64,000 bases of DNA. Origin: a virus. The position numbers and the translations under genes are program-made. The DNA lies in IMG/VR virus record IMGVR_UViG_3300037041_002705, positions 62,001 to 126,000 of that record. One strand, written 5' to 3'. How positions within the stretch are numbered: position 1 is the stretch's first letter; each line of letters begins with the position of its first letter. The notes beneath the pieces were generated by a model. The model was not told the DNA's origin, did not search any database, and saw only the letters and a list, made by a program, of their open reading frames with translations. Shown piece by piece: positions 21,852-30,728 of this stretch.

Positions 21852-24457
21852 GCATATTTGCAGATGCATTAAAATTGTCCCTTCCACCTAACCCTACCAG
21901 TATGATAGAGGGACAAGTTACCTCTACCATCACATCAGGAATTGTGTTTGGGTCCGATCCTGCACTCACGCTCAAGACGACTGTCAACAATGTTCTTGGA
22001 GTAGATCCAACTACAGCAAACACATTAGGTCCAAACTTTGATAGGTTTTCTGTTCTTGAGTTCCCTCAGCCATTTGGAGTTGTTGGAAACCTCTTTCAAT
22101 CTGGACAGGATCTGGTTCCAATTGCAAGAATATCATCAAACTTTGGTGGCACCTTCATAGGTGATGAGCTAACACAGATAAATGTTGCAAACTTGTTGGA
22201 GAATCCAGGAGCAGAGCTTTCAACATTTGCAAACAACCTCTCACGAGGTCTTGCAAACCAAGCAAGGCAGCAGGGAAACTCCATAGCAAGAAGCGTTGTC
22301 CAAGATATAAAGGATGTTTTTAGAGGCGCTGTAAATTCTCTATTGGATCCAGCGGCAGCAAAAACAACAAACCTTGGCGTTGTTGATTCTCGTCTGACGT
22401 ATGCATTCTATGGGCCGCTTGATGCAAACAAGAAGTATTCCAAGGGGCAGCCAAGCCCCCAGGTAGGACTTGCTGCAACTGGCGTTGTATCGGTTCCAAC
22501 AATCACCCCTTCTCAACCGGTGGGATTTCAGGGCGTTGAGCCTATAACAAACCCGCATTACGTCTTCAGGCTAAACACAGTTGCAAACGGAATGTCGTCT
22601 GGCGATGATGGCGCAGCACAGTCAAGGCTTCTTCTTGATAAAGAAGCAAGAATGGGTCTATCGACCGTTGGAAAGAAGGAGGTCACGCTTTCGGCAATTC
22701 TTGGAAGGTTTGGTGGGTTCTCCCAATCAAACCCAACTCCATACAGAGCGGCAGATTTTCTGTGGCTAAAATACTACAACAGGATACCGCTGACAAGGAT
22801 GATAACGCTCAGGCGTTACATGTTTCCAATACAGGACAACCTGACAAGGAGCCCGTACTTTGGAGGAGGAACAGGAAAGCGTGGATCGTGGAGGGTAAAG
22901 GGCTGGGCAAACAACCCAATATCACAGATGGTCACGTATTTTGGCGGAGAAACCGGAAACGACCTCAGTACAATACTAAAGATATCAGTTGCATCAAAGT
23001 GGGAAGATACCACGGGTTCGAAGGTCAACGACATTCAGCTCTTCTCTGGTCAGCCGGTTGATGCAATAAGCATGTTTGATTCAAGCCGTGTTGCAAAACT
23101 GACTGCTGGCATAGCAAACCTCGGGCTTTCCATCCCTGGAAACGCCGTTACTTCAGCACTTGGAGGAGCTGGAAACTTGGGAGGTAGATTCTTTGAAAAC
23201 ATCAAGTCCGTTGCACAAAAAAATAACATCGATGCATCTACCCTTGCAGCAGGTGTTTTGGCATATGTTGGCGTCATAGACAAAAGCAGGTTTTCTGGGA
23301 TACAGAGCTACCTAGATCTGTTCAATCCATACGCGCAGGGTGGCTACCTGTCGGATCTTTACAGAGAGCCCTACAACAGAATCCTATCAACACAGAAAAG
23401 GGTTCCTGGTTTGACTGGGGGCGTCATGGGAGACGGCCTGGTTAACATTAAGTTTGAATACTCTCTAAAGGCAATAGGCCACATAAATGCCAAGGCTGCA
23501 ATGCTTGACATAATGGCAAACATCCTTGCAACCACCCACTACAGAGGAAACTTCTGGGGAGGAGAGGCAAGGTTCTACCTCAACAAAGGAATATTCCCTC
23601 TATTGGATGAAAGGCAGACGATTGAATTTGTTAAGATGATATGGTCAGGAAACTTTGATGGCGCCACGCAGACTTTTGAGACAATCATAAAGGAGGCATT
23701 TGGAAACCAGCTTCCAACGGTTGATGCCATAAAGGGCCTTCTTGCCATACGCGACTCAAACGTACAAACACCAAAGAATGCGGGTGATGTCCAAAACAAC
23801 AGGGTTGCTGGAGGGGGCGGTACAGGAGTCACCGCAGCCGAAGCAGCTGCAGCCGCATCCGCAGGAATTCCTGACAAGCTGAAGGACATAGCAGCCATAG
23901 ACCTTCTTTCGGGCTTGTTTGGCCTGACTGATGGAGGAGGAAATGCATCAATACCTTCATTCCAGGCATTGAGGACAGGGGCGCCCGTAGGGGAGTGGCA
24001 TCTGACTGTAGGAAATCCGTTTAAGCCAATTGCTGTGATAGGAAACCTCATATGTGAGGGCGTTGACATAGCTTTCAACAATGAACTTGGCCCTGATGAC
24101 TTCCCAACAGAGATGACTGCTACCGTCAAGCTTAAGCCAGGAATGTCCAGGGCAAACCAGGACGTTGAGTCCGTCTTTAATGATGGATTTGGCCCTCTCT
24201 ACATACCTAAGCCTGACCTGTTTGAAGGAGGCAAGGGGCTTGATCAGGTGCAAGAGGAGATATCAAAGCAGGTTGCAAGAGGCGGAATATTTGATTTCAT
24301 GGGCCTTGTTCCAGAATCTACGGTTGAGTCACTATCAAACTTCTTTAAGGTGGCATCAAACACTGATACCGATCTTCCTTCTCCACACATAGCAAGGCCC
24401 GATCAAGTCAGAACTGATGATCCCAAAGCAAATGTAAACAATGTGGGCTCTAGATGA
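21848..24457 (+). CDS. Large baseplate/tail structural protein
   Basis: 869 residues, family not firmly recognised. The central part has conserved-looking structural blocks (DFLWLKYYNRIPLTRMITL; KFEYSLKAIGHINAKAAML). The region near residue 750 reads GVDIAFNNELGPDDFPTEMT followed by VKLKPGMSR and a VFNDGFGPLYIP tail, a pattern I associate with T4-like baseplate and tail-tube-cap proteins. Low-complexity Gly/Ala and Ser linkers (~650) divide it. It lies between gp25-like and hub genes and is translationally coupled to both sides (four-base overlaps), so a baseplate core role is inferred. Confidence 0.6.
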   Translation: MSIFADALKLSLPPNPTSMIEGQVTSTITSGIVFGSDPALTLKTTVNNVLGVDPTTANTLGPNFDRFSVLEFPQPFGVVGNLFQSGQDLVPIARISSNFGGTFIGDELTQINVANLLENPGAELSTFANNLSRGLANQARQQGNSIARSVVQDIKDVFRGAVNSLLDPAAAKTTNLGVVDSRLTYAFYGPLDANKKYSKGQPSPQVGLAATGVVSVPTITPSQPVGFQGVEPITNPHYVFRLNTVANGMSSGDDGAAQSRLLLDKEARMGLSTVGKKEVTLSAILGRFGGFSQSNPTPYRAADFLWLKYYNRIPLTRMITLRRYMFPIQDNLTRSPYFGGGTGKRGSWRVKGWANNPISQMVTYFGGETGNDLSTILKISVASKWEDTTGSKVNDIQLFSGQPVDAISMFDSSRVAKLTAGIANLGLSIPGNAVTSALGGAGNLGGRFFENIKSVAQKNNIDASTLAAGVLAYVGVIDKSRFSGIQSYLDLFNPYAQGGYLSDLYREPYNRILSTQKRVPGLTGGVMGDGLVNIKFEYSLKAIGHINAKAAMLDIMANILATTHYRGNFWGGEARFYLNKGIFPLLDERQTIEFVKMIWSGNFDGATQTFETIIKEAFGNQLPTVDAIKGLLAIRDSNVQTPKNAGDVQNNRVAGGGGTGVTAAEAAAAASAGIPDKLKDIAAIDLLSGLFGLTDGGGNASIPSFQALRTGAPVGEWHLTVGNPFKPIAVIGNLICEGVDIAFNNELGPDDFPTEMTATVKLKPGMSRANQDVESVFNDGFGPLYIPKPDLFEGGKGLDQVQEEISKQVARGGIFDFMGLVPESTVESLSNFFKVASNTDTDLPSPHIARPDQVRTDDPKANVNNVGSR

Positions 24458-25071
24458 TGAAACCGATCGCATCCATAGACTTCAGCATAAATTCAACATG
24501 CATCACAGTGCTGTCTGAAGATGGATACCATTGGCATCACTTTGGGCGTGAAAAGACTTCATACTTCGATCTTGGAAGCGATGGATTCACAAGGCATCTT
24601 TTTCCAAAGAGGGTCAAAGGAGAGGACTACTGTTCAACAGAACGTGCAAAGCTCATCGATGCTGAGGTGTTTTGTTCAGCAATAGTTGATGTTCTTAAGG
24701 ACAACGGCATCTCTTCAGTTGCGTTTGAGGGCCATTCGTTCAACAGCAAAGGAAACAGCCTTCTTGAGCTTGTGTCATACCAATTCCTTCTAAGGAATAT
24801 GTTGAAGGCAGGTCTTTCTATACCACCTGAAAGCATGTTCTTCTATCCTCCAATAACAGTTAAGGCTTTTGCCGGAGGAGCAAAGTTCAAAAAGAAGGAC
24901 ATGTTGGAAAGGTTCATTGAGGTCCAAGATCCAATGCTCCATAAGAATCCGGTGTTCATCAGGATAAAGGATTCAATGGATAAGGTTCTAAAGGGCGAAG
25001 ACGTCGTAAAGCCAGTAGATGACCTTGTGGATTCCTATTGGATAGTCAAAAAATTGCAGCAAGATGTTTGA
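24454..25071 (+). CDS. RuvC-like endonuclease/resolvase
   Basis: 205 residues with a RuvC/RNase H-like fold. Candidate acidic residues are Asp9 in SIDFSINSTCI, Glu92 in SVAFEGHSF, and Asp190 and Asp193 in VDDLVDSYWIV. This is the D-E-D-D arrangement of Holliday-junction resolvases of the RuvC superfamily. T4 uses an unrelated enzyme (gp49) to resolve branched DNA before packaging, so this protein may be its functional replacement. It is buried among baseplate genes, overlapping the previous gene by four bases and the next by eight. Structure-specific activity is inferred from motifs. Confidence 0.7.
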   Translation: MMKPIASIDFSINSTCITVLSEDGYHWHHFGREKTSYFDLGSDGFTRHLFPKRVKGEDYCSTERAKLIDAEVFCSAIVDVLKDNGISSVAFEGHSFNSKGNSLLELVSYQFLLRNMLKAGLSIPPESMFFYPPITVKAFAGGAKFKKKDMLERFIEVQDPMLHKNPVFIRIKDSMDKVLKGEDVVKPVDDLVDSYWIVKKLQQDV

Positions 25072-25672
25072 TTCGTTTATTCTTTCCAGAAAGCCTGAAA
25101 AGACAGAACAGGGGACGATGCAGAGGGTTGTTGACATAGCTGCAAGAACCCTAAAGTCCATAAATGCAAGGATGCAAACGATCGCAAAGGTCGTTGATGG
25201 GGAACAGGCAAGGCCTGATCTTGTGTCACTTCGCGTGTATGGCGAGGACACATACCAGGACCAGATATGCAAGATGAATGGCATATCCAACCCATACTCC
25301 CTAAACATCGATGATGTCCTCGTGATACCAAACACTGTGTCGTTTTCCAGAGAGGTACAAGTAGAGAGCGAGCCCGTTCCAAGTGAGGTTCCCATTGACT
25401 TTAGGATAAACTTCAAGGACATAAACAAGAACCCAAACCAAGAAACAGCGATACAAAAGTTCAACCAGTCCTTTGAGAAGGGTGTCGATCAGCTGAAAGA
25501 GGACGGAAGCGGGCTTCCTCCTAGCGTTGCAGATTTTGGCGACAAGCAGTTTCTGATAAGAGGCGGCGAAGTGATATTTGCACCAAACATAGGAAAGTGC
25601 ATAACCAATGAGAGCAACCCAATAAGCAAGGGAGAACTCCTTGCCAGGCTGATCAAAAATCGAATAGTTTAA
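25064..25672 (+). CDS. 53: LysM-containing baseplate protein, gp53-like
   Basis: 202 residues. The middle carries a LysM-like motif: RPDLVSLRVYGEDTYQDQIC followed by KMNGISNPYSLNIDDVLVIP. LysM in tail proteins is usual in T4 gp53, a baseplate wedge component, where it serves as an assembly module. A basic N-terminal helix precedes it, and a Pro/Asn-rich linker and a C-terminal module follow. The gene overlaps the RuvC-like gene by eight bases and is followed without gap by the hub-like gene. Confidence 0.65.
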   Translation: MFDSFILSRKPEKTEQGTMQRVVDIAARTLKSINARMQTIAKVVDGEQARPDLVSLRVYGEDTYQDQICKMNGISNPYSLNIDDVLVIPNTVSFSREVQVESEPVPSEVPIDFRINFKDINKNPNQETAIQKFNQSFEKGVDQLKEDGSGLPPSVADFGDKQFLIRGGEVIFAPNIGKCITNESNPISKGELLARLIKNRIV

Positions 25673-27088
25673 TTGTTAGACCAGGTAAACATAAAAGAGA
25701 AGGTAAAGGCAAAGCTTAACCTTGTTACGCTTTCAGCTCCATCCGAAAGATTAGGAACAGGTGGTCCGCAGGGCTATACGACTGCGCTCGTTGGCCAAGC
25801 ATACCCATATGTTGTCATAAACGGAAAGGAGATACCTCCTACGCTTCTTGGAAGGCTTGAGATAGATTGCATGGGATTCATGCCGAAGCTCTTCATGACG
25901 ATGAGCCTCATGGGTGGAAAGGTCGATTTCTTCAAGAGGATATTTCCAAGGGCAGGAGACATTGTATCGATATTTCTAAGGTCTCCAAACGATAACATCA
26001 AGCCGATAAGAAATGACTATCAGATAGTCACCGTTGACTACCTTGGAAGCCAATACCAGGGTGACGTTGGCGAGTCCTTCATAAGGATAACAGCAAGGTT
26101 GTATGTGCCAAACTTCTATTCACAGAAGACGTTCTCTCTAGAGGGAACAGGCTATGAGGTTCTAAAGAAGATCTGCGAAGAGCTAGAGATAGGATTTGCA
26201 TCAAACGTTGATGGCACCGATGATGCAATGAAATGGATGACCGTTGGAAACTATGAGAGCTTCATCAATAATGTCACAAGACACATGTGGCAGGATGAAA
26301 ACAGCTTCTTCACAACGTTCATAGACTTTTACTACAACCTGAATGTTGTGAATGTCAACAGGCAGTTTACATATGCACCTGATGGACAGCCAGGGGTGAT
26401 AAGTGACATAAACATACGAGTCCCAAGCAAGAATACAACATTCGAGAAGGAGCTTGATGTTTTTGCACTCACGAACGACCTCAGAACGATGTCGTTCAAC
26501 AACTACATCTCAAGGTTTAACGTCATAAACAATGCGTCTCTCATAACATACAAGGAAGGCGTATCAAAGGACTATTCGCTGTATGACTTTTCATCAAAGA
26601 CCGTCGTCTTCGATAGGGTTACGCCACTATCAACGGCGGATGCCCCTCAGGATGTTACGCCTGTCCACCTCAATCTCTCGACTGGCCTTCAACCTTCAAG
26701 GACCTGGCTTGGGCTGCAATACTCATCTCCGATAGGCAACGTTCACAAGAACTACAACTTTGCTGAAATGTTAAACACATTCAATCTCATGGAGATAGAA
26801 AAGATGATGTTGGAAGCAAGCCTCATGAATCCAAACCTCTTCATTCACCGTGGGCAAAGGGTTCCAGTTCTCCTGTTCAACTACGGAGATAACATCGATT
26901 CGATATCAACAACAGATCCTAAGTATGACATGACGGACAGGACTCATTCTGTCCTTAATTCATTCCTTAGCGATTTTTATTATGTAAAGGGTCATAAGAT
27001 AGTTTATGATCCTGGACAACAGATAGGATTTTCACAGGTGATATACCTCTCAAAGAGGGAGTGGGTATCATCACCAGCAAGACAGTAA
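25673..27088 (+). CDS. Putative baseplate hub protein (gp27/gpD-like)
   Basis: 471 residues from a TTG directly after the previous stop; no earlier ATG is available. The arrangement suits hub proteins of the late-control-D/gp27 superfamily: an N-terminal beta-rich domain (PPTLLGRLEIDCMGFMPKLF), then GDIVSIFLRSP and a middle SFIRITARLYVPNFYSQKTF, with FINNVTRHMWQDENSF in the following helical segment. Such proteins form the trimer that holds the spike. The nearby gp5-like spike supports this. Sequence identity to any family member could not be tested. It ends 20 bases before the glycosyltransferase. Confidence 0.55.
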   Translation: MLDQVNIKEKVKAKLNLVTLSAPSERLGTGGPQGYTTALVGQAYPYVVINGKEIPPTLLGRLEIDCMGFMPKLFMTMSLMGGKVDFFKRIFPRAGDIVSIFLRSPNDNIKPIRNDYQIVTVDYLGSQYQGDVGESFIRITARLYVPNFYSQKTFSLEGTGYEVLKKICEELEIGFASNVDGTDDAMKWMTVGNYESFINNVTRHMWQDENSFFTTFIDFYYNLNVVNVNRQFTYAPDGQPGVISDINIRVPSKNTTFEKELDVFALTNDLRTMSFNNYISRFNVINNASLITYKEGVSKDYSLYDFSSKTVVFDRVTPLSTADAPQDVTPVHLNLSTGLQPSRTWLGLQYSSPIGNVHKNYNFAEMLNTFNLMEIEKMMLEASLMNPNLFIHRGQRVPVLLFNYGDNIDSISTTDPKYDMTDRTHSVLNSFLSDFYYVKGHKIVYDPGQQIGFSQVIYLSKREWVSSPARQ

Positions 27089-27108
27089 ACTAATAAAGGA
27101 ACAGAAAA

Positions 27109-28344
27109 GTGCCAATCACACCAGTCGTTGCAATATTTTCAAAGGACCCTTCAAAGATTCAAGACATAAAGCTCAAGTCTAGCAGTTACATAGATTGGGA
27201 GTCACATGATTTTGAGTGTCACTTCTTTTCAGACACAGATGATCTGAACAGTGTGATAACCAAGTTGAACCCTGCCGTTTTCATAACAACAGGAAACAGT
27301 TCAGACTATGGTCAATTGTTCAATGCACCATACAGCGTCAGAAGAAAATGGATACATGTCGATGAATACGATGCAAATCCTGTAATAGGCGACAATGCAT
27401 ACACGTGCTTCATAGACTCATCATTGAATGTCGAAAAGAACCTTGCAGATCCTCTTGTTAGCTGCTTCACGCCAACATACAGGACTGGAAACAGGATATA
27501 TCGCGTCTTTGCATCACTTCAGGCACAGAGGCATAAGAACTGGGAATGGGTGATGTATGATGATTCAAACGATGGAGGAAAAACGTATGACATGCTTCTT
27601 GAGCTTGCCCAGCAGGATCACAGGATAAAGGTATTCAGAGGCCCAAAGCCTAGCGGCATGATTGGTGAGGTAAAGAGGTATGCAGCAGGACTCTGCACAG
27701 GAAAGTATCTTGTTGAGCTTGATCATGATGACGTCCTCACATATTGGGCACTTGACCACGTGGTCTCTGGTTTCAATGAGTATCCAGAAGGAAAGTTTCT
27801 GTACACAGATGCATCAGAGGTCTTTGAGACCGGTGGATGCGTGAACTACGGATCGTTCTGGGGCTTTGGATATGGAAGGCATTATGAAGCACACTACAAT
27901 GGTGCAGTATACACGTGTGAAACTGCTCCTATAAACCCAAAGACTATCAGGCACATAGTTGCCGCTCCTAACCACATCAGGGCATGGGAGTCTGATTTCT
28001 ACTTCAGCATAGGCGGACACAACCCACGTCTCCACATAGCTGATGACTACGAACTCGTCGTCCGGAGCTTCCTGAAGACCAGGTTCATACACGTCCCAAG
28101 GCTCTGCTACCTGCAGTACATGAACAGCGGTGGTAACAACACACAGGAGCCAAGGCGCCCTGAGATACAACGTGCAGTAAGATACATATCATCATACTAC
28201 GACAAGATGATACACGACAGGTTCGTCGAGCTTGGGTTCGATGACTTTGTCTGGGATGAAGAGCAACAGAGGTCAAACATGGCAATTCCAAACCCAGAGG
28301 AGACCCCAGATGCTGCGCTTATCACAAAATTTCAGGATCAATGA
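27109..28344 (+). CDS. Family 2 glycosyltransferase with N-terminal extension
   Basis: 411 residues from a GTG. A ~115-residue N-terminal domain of unknown type (PAVFITTGNSSDYGQLFNAP) precedes a GT2 catalytic domain: LVSCFTPTYRTGNRIYRVF, then GEVKRYAAGLCTGKYLVELD with DHDD as the metal site. A HIADDYELVVRSF block follows, as in GT2 acceptor sites. No membrane segment is present. It lies inside the baseplate operon and overlaps the next gene by four bases, so glycosylation of a virion protein is a reasonable inference, unproven. Confidence 0.8.
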   Translation: MPITPVVAIFSKDPSKIQDIKLKSSSYIDWESHDFECHFFSDTDDLNSVITKLNPAVFITTGNSSDYGQLFNAPYSVRRKWIHVDEYDANPVIGDNAYTCFIDSSLNVEKNLADPLVSCFTPTYRTGNRIYRVFASLQAQRHKNWEWVMYDDSNDGGKTYDMLLELAQQDHRIKVFRGPKPSGMIGEVKRYAAGLCTGKYLVELDHDDVLTYWALDHVVSGFNEYPEGKFLYTDASEVFETGGCVNYGSFWGFGYGRHYEAHYNGAVYTCETAPINPKTIRHIVAAPNHIRAWESDFYFSIGGHNPRLHIADDYELVVRSFLKTRFIHVPRLCYLQYMNSGGNNTQEPRRPEIQRAVRYISSYYDKMIHDRFVELGFDDFVWDEEQQRSNMAIPNPEETPDAALITKFQDQ

Positions 28345-30005
28345 GCAGTGGCCTTTTCAGTGTAGGACGTTTGGACAGGAAGTTCATCTATGAATCTTCC
28401 GGAAATCCCAATGAAAGGAAACTAAAGTACAACGATCCATCGTTTGTGACCTTTAGGATACTCTTTGACTTTGATCCCATAGTATCAAATGATGAGGTCA
28501 TGCAAGGCCTTCTCCTTAATGAATCCAGGGATGAAAGCGCTGTTAGCTATCTCAGAAGGATGGGAGAACAGGAAAGAGCCCAGGCATTGAAGGAGTTTAC
28601 ATGGCTCCTTGAAAGAATAACAAATGACTTCCCTTGGTTCTTCAAAACCATATCAGGTATTGATGGCCTCTGGAAATGGGGGTTCATGAATGCTGATGGA
28701 ACTTCCACACAATCAGCACCGGTTGATCTAAGTGTCAGTTGTTACGAGACCGTTGATCTTAGGATGACTGCACTTGCTGACCTTTACAGAAAGGCAACAA
28801 GGGATAGAAGGTACTTCAGAGACCTTTTGACTCTTGATAAGAAGAGGTTCAACATGACGGTTCTTGTCGGAGAGGCAAGAAACCTGAGGACCTTTGTTGA
28901 ATCAAACACAACAGAATGGCTGAACCACGTTTCAACTGTTGCATTTAGGTGCCTTGATTGTGAGTTTGATTTCTCTGGAATTGCTCCTGCCTCATTGGAC
29001 GCATCTGAAGCACCGTCTCAGCTTACACCATCGTTTGGCATAAAGGTCCATAGGGTCCAGGAAACAAATTCATACCTTCTCTTGGATTACATGTTAGGTG
29101 AGATAAAGAGAGACCTCGTCATAAAGCAGGGAGGAAGTGGAGCTGAAGTAAACCAGGACACTGACATAACGAACTACAGGTCTCTGCTTGCACCTTTTGT
29201 GAGGTCGTATGAAGGAAACTACAACCAGGTCCTGTTGGACTTAGGAAGGAATGTATCGCAGAACTTCCTAAACCAGCTTACATTCACAACAGGAGACAGG
29301 CGTTCGTCTCTTACATACCCAGACCTTGATAGGCTAAATAAGCAACAGTTGGATGGCATAACAAAGGAGGCAGAGCTTTCTGCTCTTGCATCATCACTTT
29401 TAAGAACATCCATACAGACAGCAAACATCACAGAAAATATATCGCTCATAGATTTTGGTCGTCCGACTGTTAACACAGACATACCAGAATCGGTAGATCT
29501 TTCTCCACCAAATGTGGCAGAGGATGGAACAAAAATAGGAGATGAAGTGGCAAACCAAATAGATTTTAGAAGACCAAAGGTAGAGACAGAACTATCAGAT
29601 TTCTCACTGACAAAACCAGGTGTCGCAACAGAATTGGATCAAAATGTTGGACTTGTAAAACCTACTGTTCAGAAAGAACTATCTGATGCAGTGAATCTTA
29701 CAAGCCCTACAGTAAACACCGATCAGGGAAGTGGAATAGATCTTAGGGCGCCAGTGGTTCAAAGCGATCTGGACAACAATGTTGGATTCATACAACCTAC
29801 CGTTACAACTTCATTGGACCAAAATGTCCAGTTTGAAAGGCCTACTGTTGAAACCACGATAGATCAAACCCTTTCGTTTGGAAGGCCGACTGTTGCAACA
29901 AGCGTTGACAACAACATAGCATTTGTAAAACCGACAGTGCTTGGCGACATGCCAGACAGCATAGCATTTGAAAAACCAAAGGTAGAAGATGACTTTGGAT
30001 CTTAA
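28341..30005 (+). CDS. Baseplate/tail structural protein with C-terminal 15-residue repeats
   Basis: 554 residues. The first ~370 form a globular domain of unknown family with RITNDFPWFFKTI and a mixed alpha/beta continuation. From residue 372 the chain is about twelve 15-residue repeats of the form F-x-x-P-T-V-x-T-x-x-D-x-N-x-x, for example FGRPTVATSVDNNIA. The array ends at the stop codon and may form a rod or binding strip along the tail. Its end overlaps the spike gene by 17 bases in another frame. A baseplate adaptor or tail-tip role is inferred from position only. Confidence 0.6.
   Translation: MSSGLFSVGRLDRKFIYESSGNPNERKLKYNDPSFVTFRILFDFDPIVSNDEVMQGLLLNESRDESAVSYLRRMGEQERAQALKEFTWLLERITNDFPWFFKTISGIDGLWKWGFMNADGTSTQSAPVDLSVSCYETVDLRMTALADLYRKATRDRRYFRDLLTLDKKRFNMTVLVGEARNLRTFVESNTTEWLNHVSTVAFRCLDCEFDFSGIAPASLDASEAPSQLTPSFGIKVHRVQETNSYLLLDYMLGEIKRDLVIKQGGSGAEVNQDTDITNYRSLLAPFVRSYEGNYNQVLLDLGRNVSQNFLNQLTFTTGDRRSSLTYPDLDRLNKQQLDGITKEAELSALASSLLRTSIQTANITENISLIDFGRPTVNTDIPESVDLSPPNVAEDGTKIGDEVANQIDFRRPKVETELSDFSLTKPGVATELDQNVGLVKPTVQKELSDAVNLTSPTVNTDQGSGIDLRAPVVQSDLDNNVGFIQPTVTTSLDQNVQFERPTVETTIDQTLSFGRPTVATSVDNNIAFVKPTVLGDMPDSIAFEKPKVEDDFGS
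29454..30002 (+). repeat. About twelve degenerate 45-bp coding repeats
   Basis: Consecutive 15-residue units from residue 372 to the end of the 28341 protein, with consensus hydrophobic-x-x-P-T-V and a later D-x-N. Proline and valine positions are the most conserved. The second unit is lengthened and the last is shortened. Degenerate DNA indicates an old, selected array. Confidence 0.8.
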
Positions 30006-30717
30006 GAAGGACTACATTGGGTTTGTCGTGGACTCAAATGATCCTGAGCGCCTTGGCAGGTGTAAAATCAGGGTCCTTGGAGTGTATGATAACATAACCG
30101 ATGCAGATCTTCCATGGGCGTTCTACCAGGGAAGCAATGTCTTTGCTGGAGGTGAGAGCCTAGGAGGGGGAAACATATCAATCCCGAAGCTTGGTACTGC
30201 AGTAAAGGTTGTCTTCATGAACGAAGACATACACAACCCGATATGGTGTTCAATCGTGCACCTCAATGACAAACTCAGAAGAGAGTTGGCAGAGAGCTAT
30301 GCAGATTCACACGTCATAGTATACGATGAGGACCAAGACCTTAAGGTGTGGTTCACACCATCGAATGGCATGCAGGTCTACTACAAGGACAGCAGCATAT
30401 CAATAAATCCTGATCAGTCAATCCTCATAGACCATAAGGAGAGCCAATCAAACATTGAATTGAAGGCAGGTCAGATAACGGTGAACGCAAGGAGCAAGGT
30501 TGAAGTCAACTCTCCAAACGTCCATGTCAACGGTGGCCTTACCGAGCTAGGCACATCTCCACAGTTCTCTGTTCTGTTAGGCGAGGTCCTTCTGGCTGCA
30601 TTGGACACGCTTGCAGCAACAGTGGATCTAAAATGGCCACCATCTCCTGGCGTTGCAACCGCAACCATGCAACAGGCAAGATCTGCTCTTTCAAAGACAG
30701 TCAAAACAACTGCATGA
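29989..30717 (+). CDS. 5: Baseplate spike protein, gp5/gpV-like
   Basis: 242 residues. The N-terminal domain has the OB-fold signature of VgrG/gpV/gp5 proteins: YIGFVVDSNDPERLGRCKIR, LPWA, then IPKLGTAVKVVFMNED. The rest has short repetitive beta-strand elements (IELKAGQITVNARSKVEVNS) of a spike helix. No lysozyme domain is included, unlike T4 gp5, so the tail-tip lysozyme, if any, is elsewhere. The start lies inside the end of the previous gene. The next gene begins with a GTG eleven bases after the stop. Confidence 0.8.
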   Translation: MTLDLKKDYIGFVVDSNDPERLGRCKIRVLGVYDNITDADLPWAFYQGSNVFAGGESLGGGNISIPKLGTAVKVVFMNEDIHNPIWCSIVHLNDKLRRELAESYADSHVIVYDEDQDLKVWFTPSNGMQVYYKDSSISINPDQSILIDHKESQSNIELKAGQITVNARSKVEVNSPNVHVNGGLTELGTSPQFSVLLGEVLLAALDTLAATVDLKWPPSPGVATATMQQARSALSKTVKTTA

Positions 30718-30728
30718 GGTGAACACCT

